Shown piece by piece: positions 61,007 through 64,000 of a stretch of 64,000 nucleotides of DNA. The notes beneath the pieces are model-generated. The model had not been told where the DNA came from. It did not search any database and was given only the letters and a program-made list of their open reading frames with translations. Origin of the DNA: Comamonas thiooxydans. GTDB taxonomy: Bacteria > Pseudomonadota > Gammaproteobacteria > Burkholderiales > Burkholderiaceae_C. The translations under genes and the position numbers were made by a program. The stretch spans positions 4,402,001 through 4,466,000 of the forward strand of contig NZ_AP026738.1 in NCBI RefSeq assembly GCF_002157685.2, written 5' to 3'. The stretch's first letter is position 1; every line of letters begins with the position of its first letter.

Positions 61007-62302
61007 TCAGCCTTTCTGCGGCTCTTCGGTGAAGCCCAACAGCGCGCGAAGCGCGGCGCGGGCCTGGTTTGTTTGTGCTGCCGAGGCGTCTTGCCCCAGG
61101 GAATCAAGCGTGGTCATGGCCGACTGAACCGTGAGAACTGCAGCATTGCCGCCCATCGGCTCGCGGTCTTCCAGTTCGCGAACCTCATCGCGGGTAAGGA
61201 TCCCGTTGTTCACCATCGCGGCATAGAAGGCCGCGCGACCGGCGCTGTCGGCGCGCAGCAGGCCTTCTACAGAGAACTTGGCGTAGTAGCGCGAGCGCTC
61301 GGCCGGCGCCAGCAGGTCCGTATTGATCGCCTGCTCGATCCGCCGCAGCCAAGGGCCCAGGGTGAAGGTCAGGAAGCCGATCATCTGCTGCTCGATGCCC
61401 GTCCCCCAACTGGTGGACTTCTCGGTGTGACCCACCATCCAGGGGGGCACACGAAACCAGCGACAGATCGACTCCACCGAGAAGGACCGGGACTCGAGGA
61501 GCTGGGCATCCGATGGCTTGATGCCAACGGTCCCGACGTCCGTGCCGCCTTCCAGAAGCGGGGTTTCCCCCCGCTCGACGGAGCCGGCGATTTCCTCCTT
61601 GAACATCTTGCGCTGATCAGGCTTCAGAAATGCCGCAACCTTGTAGTAGACCGTCGGCAGCATGCCATTGCGGAATGTCCGTGCCGCTGACCGCTCAGCC
61701 GCCATTGCAGCCCCGAAGACCTTGGCGCCGTAGGCGATCACCGAGACACCTGTCTCGCCGTCCAGGGTGAATCCTGGGATATTCCAGATCCTGTTAGACG
61801 GAATCTGTCGCATTACACCGCCAGGCCGCGGGTACTGGTAGATCTTGTGGCCGTTCGCGTCCCGCGTGATCACCAGCTTGTTCGGATCCAGAAAGGCCAA
61901 GCCCACCAGCTTGTCGCCCACGTAGAGCTTTTCGGCGCGGCCATTGCCTCGCAGCAGCATCGATGCGACCAGAGCCTCCCAGAATACCGAGGCCGTAGAG
62001 TCAGCATTGGGCTGGTCGTGAATAACAAAGTGCAGAGGGTGATGGCTGGCCAGGCGCTTCCCCGAGGACGTTCTCTCATGGATCGAGAGAGGGAGCGTTG
62101 CGATGGTCTCCGAAATGAGACGAACGCAGCTCCAGACCGCATCCACCTGCATGACCCCTTTCGGGGTTACGTCCACGCCCGCTTCGCTGGCCATCTCGCG
62201 ATCTATGTAGAGGTCCTTGTCCCGAAGACTGAAGGACCGCACCCAACCGTCGATGGCCGCGCGCACGCGACCCGCAAGGCTCGGTTTCTTCTGTGTGTTC
62301 AT
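61007..62302 (-). CDS. phage portal protein, HK97 family
   Basis: The 431-residue portal subunit forms the dodecameric DNA channel. Family signatures are [62 protein letters not shown], and [37 protein letters not shown] near the clip/stem, followed by [36 protein letters not shown]. It overlaps the terminase gene by four bases. Confidence 0.95.
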   Translation of the reverse strand: MNTQKKPSLAGRVRAAIDGWVRSFSLRDKDLYIDREMASEAGVDVTPKGVMQVDAVWSCVRLISETIATLPLSIHERTSSGKRLASHHPLHFVIHDQPNADSTASVFWEALVASMLLRGNGRAEKLYVGDKLVGLAFLDPNKLVITRDANGHKIYQYPRPGGVMRQIPSNRIWNIPGFTLDGETGVSVIAYGAKVFGAAMAAERSAARTFRNGMLPTVYYKVAAFLKPDQRKMFKEEIAGSVERGETPLLEGGTDVGTVGIKPSDAQLLESRSFSVESICRWFRVPPWMVGHTEKSTSWGTGIEQQMIGFLTFTLGPWLRRIEQAINTDLLAPAERSRYYAKFSVEGLLRADSAGRAAFYAAMVNNGILTRDEVRELEDREPMGGNAAVLTVQSAMTTLDSLGQDASAAQTNQARAALRALLGFTEEPQKG

Positions 62303-64000
62303 GCCTTGCCCGTCCGTATTGGGTTACTCAGCCAGTCGTCCATGTCGCCCTCGCCGTCTGGCGGCACCAGCACGCGGCCAACAGCCATGATCAGAGATAC
62401 CGCGCCGTCGATCTTGTTGTCATTGCCCTGCTTGATCGGCCTCACTACATCGTCATTGCCCGGCAGGGTTTTGCCGATCACGTTCGCAATGCACCAGGTC
62501 ATGATCGGGTTGCCGTCATGATGGAAGCGCCCCGAGGCGATAGCCGCCTCGATCTCCTTCATCGGGTCGCTCATGTTGGTGTAGTTCTGGGTGATCGTGA
62601 TCGGCGTCAAGCCCTCGTCGTCCAGTTGGTGCGCCAGGTTTGTGGCGCCATGCGGGTCGATCGGCGACGACTGCACGGGGTTCAAATGGTTGGCCTCCTT
62701 GGCCTCTTCCAGGATCTCCCGGTAATCGATCTCCGCCCCATCGGTCTGCACTAGCAGGCCAGCGTTTACCCACTTCTGGTACCGCTCGGCCATGCGTCGG
62801 TTGTCGTGATTGGCCACAGTGTCCTCAGGCACCCAAAATCGAGGCGCCACACTGTAGTAGTGCCGCTTCCCGTCGATGTCCCGCCAGAACAGGCGCGCCA
62901 TGCTATTCATGTCCAACTTGCGTGCCAGGTCGAATGCCAGCACGCACGGTTGACCCTCGAACTGCTCCAGCGTCAGGGTGACGTCCTTCAGCGCCTCCCA
63001 CTGGGCGACGTTGAAAAAGCCGGCCTTGGCCGTCACCCACACGCCCAGGTGCTTGGTCTTGAACGTGTTGGTGAAGCGCGCCTGCTGAACAGCGCGGCGC
63101 TGCTGGCTTTCCAGATACTCCTGATAGACCGACACACCGATGTTCGGATTGGCCTTGGCCAGGACGGCCGGGTCTTTCCAATCGTCACCCTCGTCAATGG
63201 TCCACACCCAGCCGAACAGCTCCTCATTCGGGACAGTGCCCTCGAGCATTTCCAGAACTTCGCGGCGCTTGTCGTAGCACGGCCCTTCGATATTGAAGCC
63301 TGCCGTGGTGATCATGAACATCAGCGGCTGCTTACGGGCACCCATGCCGGTCAGCATGGTGGTATAGAGCGCGTCCGAGTCATGCTCGTGATACTCGTCA
63401 ACAATGGAGCAAGACGGGCTGGCACCATCGCCTGGGTTGCCGATCAACGGCTCGAATCGGCTTCCATCGGCTGGCCTGTTCAGATTCGAGGCGTTGACCT
63501 CGATGCCCGCAGCCTCGATCAACATCGGTGAACGCTTGACCATCAACCGAGCGGGACGGAACACCTCCCACGCCTGCTTCTCCGTTGTGGCTCCCGAGTA
63601 GACCTCCGCGCCGAATTCGTCGTCCAGGCAGAACATCGCCAGGCCAACGCCGGCGGCGATCACCGACTTCCCATTCTTTCGATTTACTTCCCAGTAGCTC
63701 TCGCGAAAGCGGCGCATCTTGTCGCGCTTACGCTTCCAGCCAAAGGTGCAGGCCAGGCCGAACTTCTGCCAGGGCTCCAGCGTCACCAGCTGACGCTTGA
63801 ATGCCCACTCACCTTTCGTGTGCGGCAGCAACTCGATCAAGGCGATCTTTCGCTGAGCCTCCTTTGGGTCGAAGAAGTACGGACAGTCATCGTCCTTGGC
63901 GCGATCGAGATCGTCCAGATGCCGTTGGCAGGCGAGGATCACATACCGGCACGCAGGAATCTTTCCCTTAACCACGTCCTTGGCGAACTTCAGCGCGGCA
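62299..64000 (-). CDS. terminase large subunit, 5' end beyond the window
   Basis: TerL is the ATP-driven motor and nuclease that packages phage DNA. At least 559 codons are visible. A GTG at 63975 could serve as a start, but the frame stays open and protein-like to the edge ([20 protein letters not shown]), so the gene very likely begins outside. The Walker A-like NRKNGKS (in [20 protein letters not shown]), the Walker B-like SIVDEYHEH and the nuclease aspartates in [19 protein letters not shown] can be seen. It belongs to the terminase group of HK97-like siphoviruses. Confidence 0.94.
   Translation of the reverse strand, partial: AALKFAKDVVKGKIPACRYVILACQRHLDDLDRAKDDDCPYFFDPKEAQRKIALIELLPHTKGEWAFKRQLVTLEPWQKFGLACTFGWKRKRDKMRRFRESYWEVNRKNGKSVIAAGVGLAMFCLDDEFGAEVYSGATTEKQAWEVFRPARLMVKRSPMLIEAAGIEVNASNLNRPADGSRFEPLIGNPGDGASPSCSIVDEYHEHDSDALYTTMLTGMGARKQPLMFMITTAGFNIEGPCYDKRREVLEMLEGTVPNEELFGWVWTIDEGDDWKDPAVLAKANPNIGVSVYQEYLESQQRRAVQQARFTNTFKTKHLGVWVTAKAGFFNVAQWEALKDVTLTLEQFEGQPCVLAFDLARKLDMNSMARLFWRDIDGKRHYYSVAPRFWVPEDTVANHDNRRMAERYQKWVNAGLLVQTDGAEIDYREILEEAKEANHLNPVQSSPIDPHGATNLAHQLDDEGLTPITITQNYTNMSDPMKEIEAAIASGRFHHDGNPIMTWCIANVIGKTLPGNDDVVRPIKQGNDNKIDGAVSLIMAVGRVLVPPDGEGDMDDWLSNPIRTGKA

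Larger units (their letters stand above)
41088..64000. mobile_element. prophage, left part (HK97-like siphovirus), cut at the right edge
   Basis: From the tRNA-Leu 3' end to the window edge the genes are phage-type: small unknown genes, a decayed lysis remnant, AT-rich cargo genes, lysis genes and a full set of tail, head and packaging genes in the order terminase, portal, protease, capsid, connector, tail, fibre, lysis (read leftward). The left boundary is inferred from the tRNA and the change in gene content. The integrase, immunity and replication genes and the right attachment site must lie beyond 64000. Confidence 0.9.

Noticed and set aside
1..64000. CRISPR array
   Set aside because: Repeats were found, but none forms regularly spaced direct repeats with unique spacers; the GTTCCGG array has only 5-base gaps.

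Overview
The window looks like a chromosome segment of a betaproteobacterium of the Comamonadaceae, most like Comamonas. Grounds are the high GC content, a Bug-type solute receptor, TRAP transporters with Tat-type receptors, the hemC-hemD-hemX-hemY order, flhDC, and dispersed AGCTAT/AGCGCTT palindromes of a kind I associate with this family. The genus is an inference from gene content and style; no search was run. About 41 kb of host chromosome is followed by the left part of an integrated siphovirus that runs off the right edge.

Host part. 1-6.7 kb: the end of an AcoR-like GAF/Fis regulator with no AAA+ domain, a TRAP carboxylate transporter (dctQ-dctM on +, two paralogous receptors on -) and a small hypothetical gene. 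6.8-10.0 kb: leftward isoprenoid operon xseB-ispA-dxs. 10.4-13.7 kb: a Rieske oxygenase, an EamA exporter and a sulfurtransferase. 14.3-15.2 kb: flagellar master regulator flhDC. 15.6-22.8 kb: ppc facing away from hemC-hemD-hemX-hemY. 22.9-27.6 kb: a periplasmic molybdenum hydroxylase operon (large subunit, 2Fe-2S subunit, triheme cytochrome c). 28.1-30.0 kb: cytochrome b561 and two YceI proteins. 30.2-35.1 kb: a VOC protein, valS and galU. 35.1-41.0 kb: a four-repeat rhodanese-like protein, a Bug receptor, a membrane desaturase, tusA, a Nudix hydrolase and cysM. A tRNA-Leu(CAA) lies at 41.0 kb.

Prophage part, from about 41.1 kb to the edge. Late genes run leftward: terminase large subunit, HK97 portal, ClpP-like protease, capsid, head-tail joining genes, tail tube, a G/GT pair with a canonical A AAA AAC slippery site, tape measure, tail tip proteins, J-like protein, beta-helix tail fibre, then holin, SAR-type lysozyme and nested Rz/Rz1. 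Three AT-rich genes of opposite strand (acyltransferase, alpha/beta hydrolase, zinc-ribbon/helical protein) follow at 42.9-45.5 kb and look like moron (lysogenic conversion or defence) genes. Left of them is a decayed second spanin cassette broken only by three TAG codons. Next to the tRNA are three small genes, the first with a perfect LexA box ending one base before its start codon. The integrase and right end are outside the window.

The most interesting points are the moron block between an intact and a decayed lysis cassette, the LexA-box gene beside the attachment region, a secretion-signal-like N-terminus on the capsid protein, the frameshift site, and two families of dispersed intergenic repeats, one copy of which seems to lie inside hemD.
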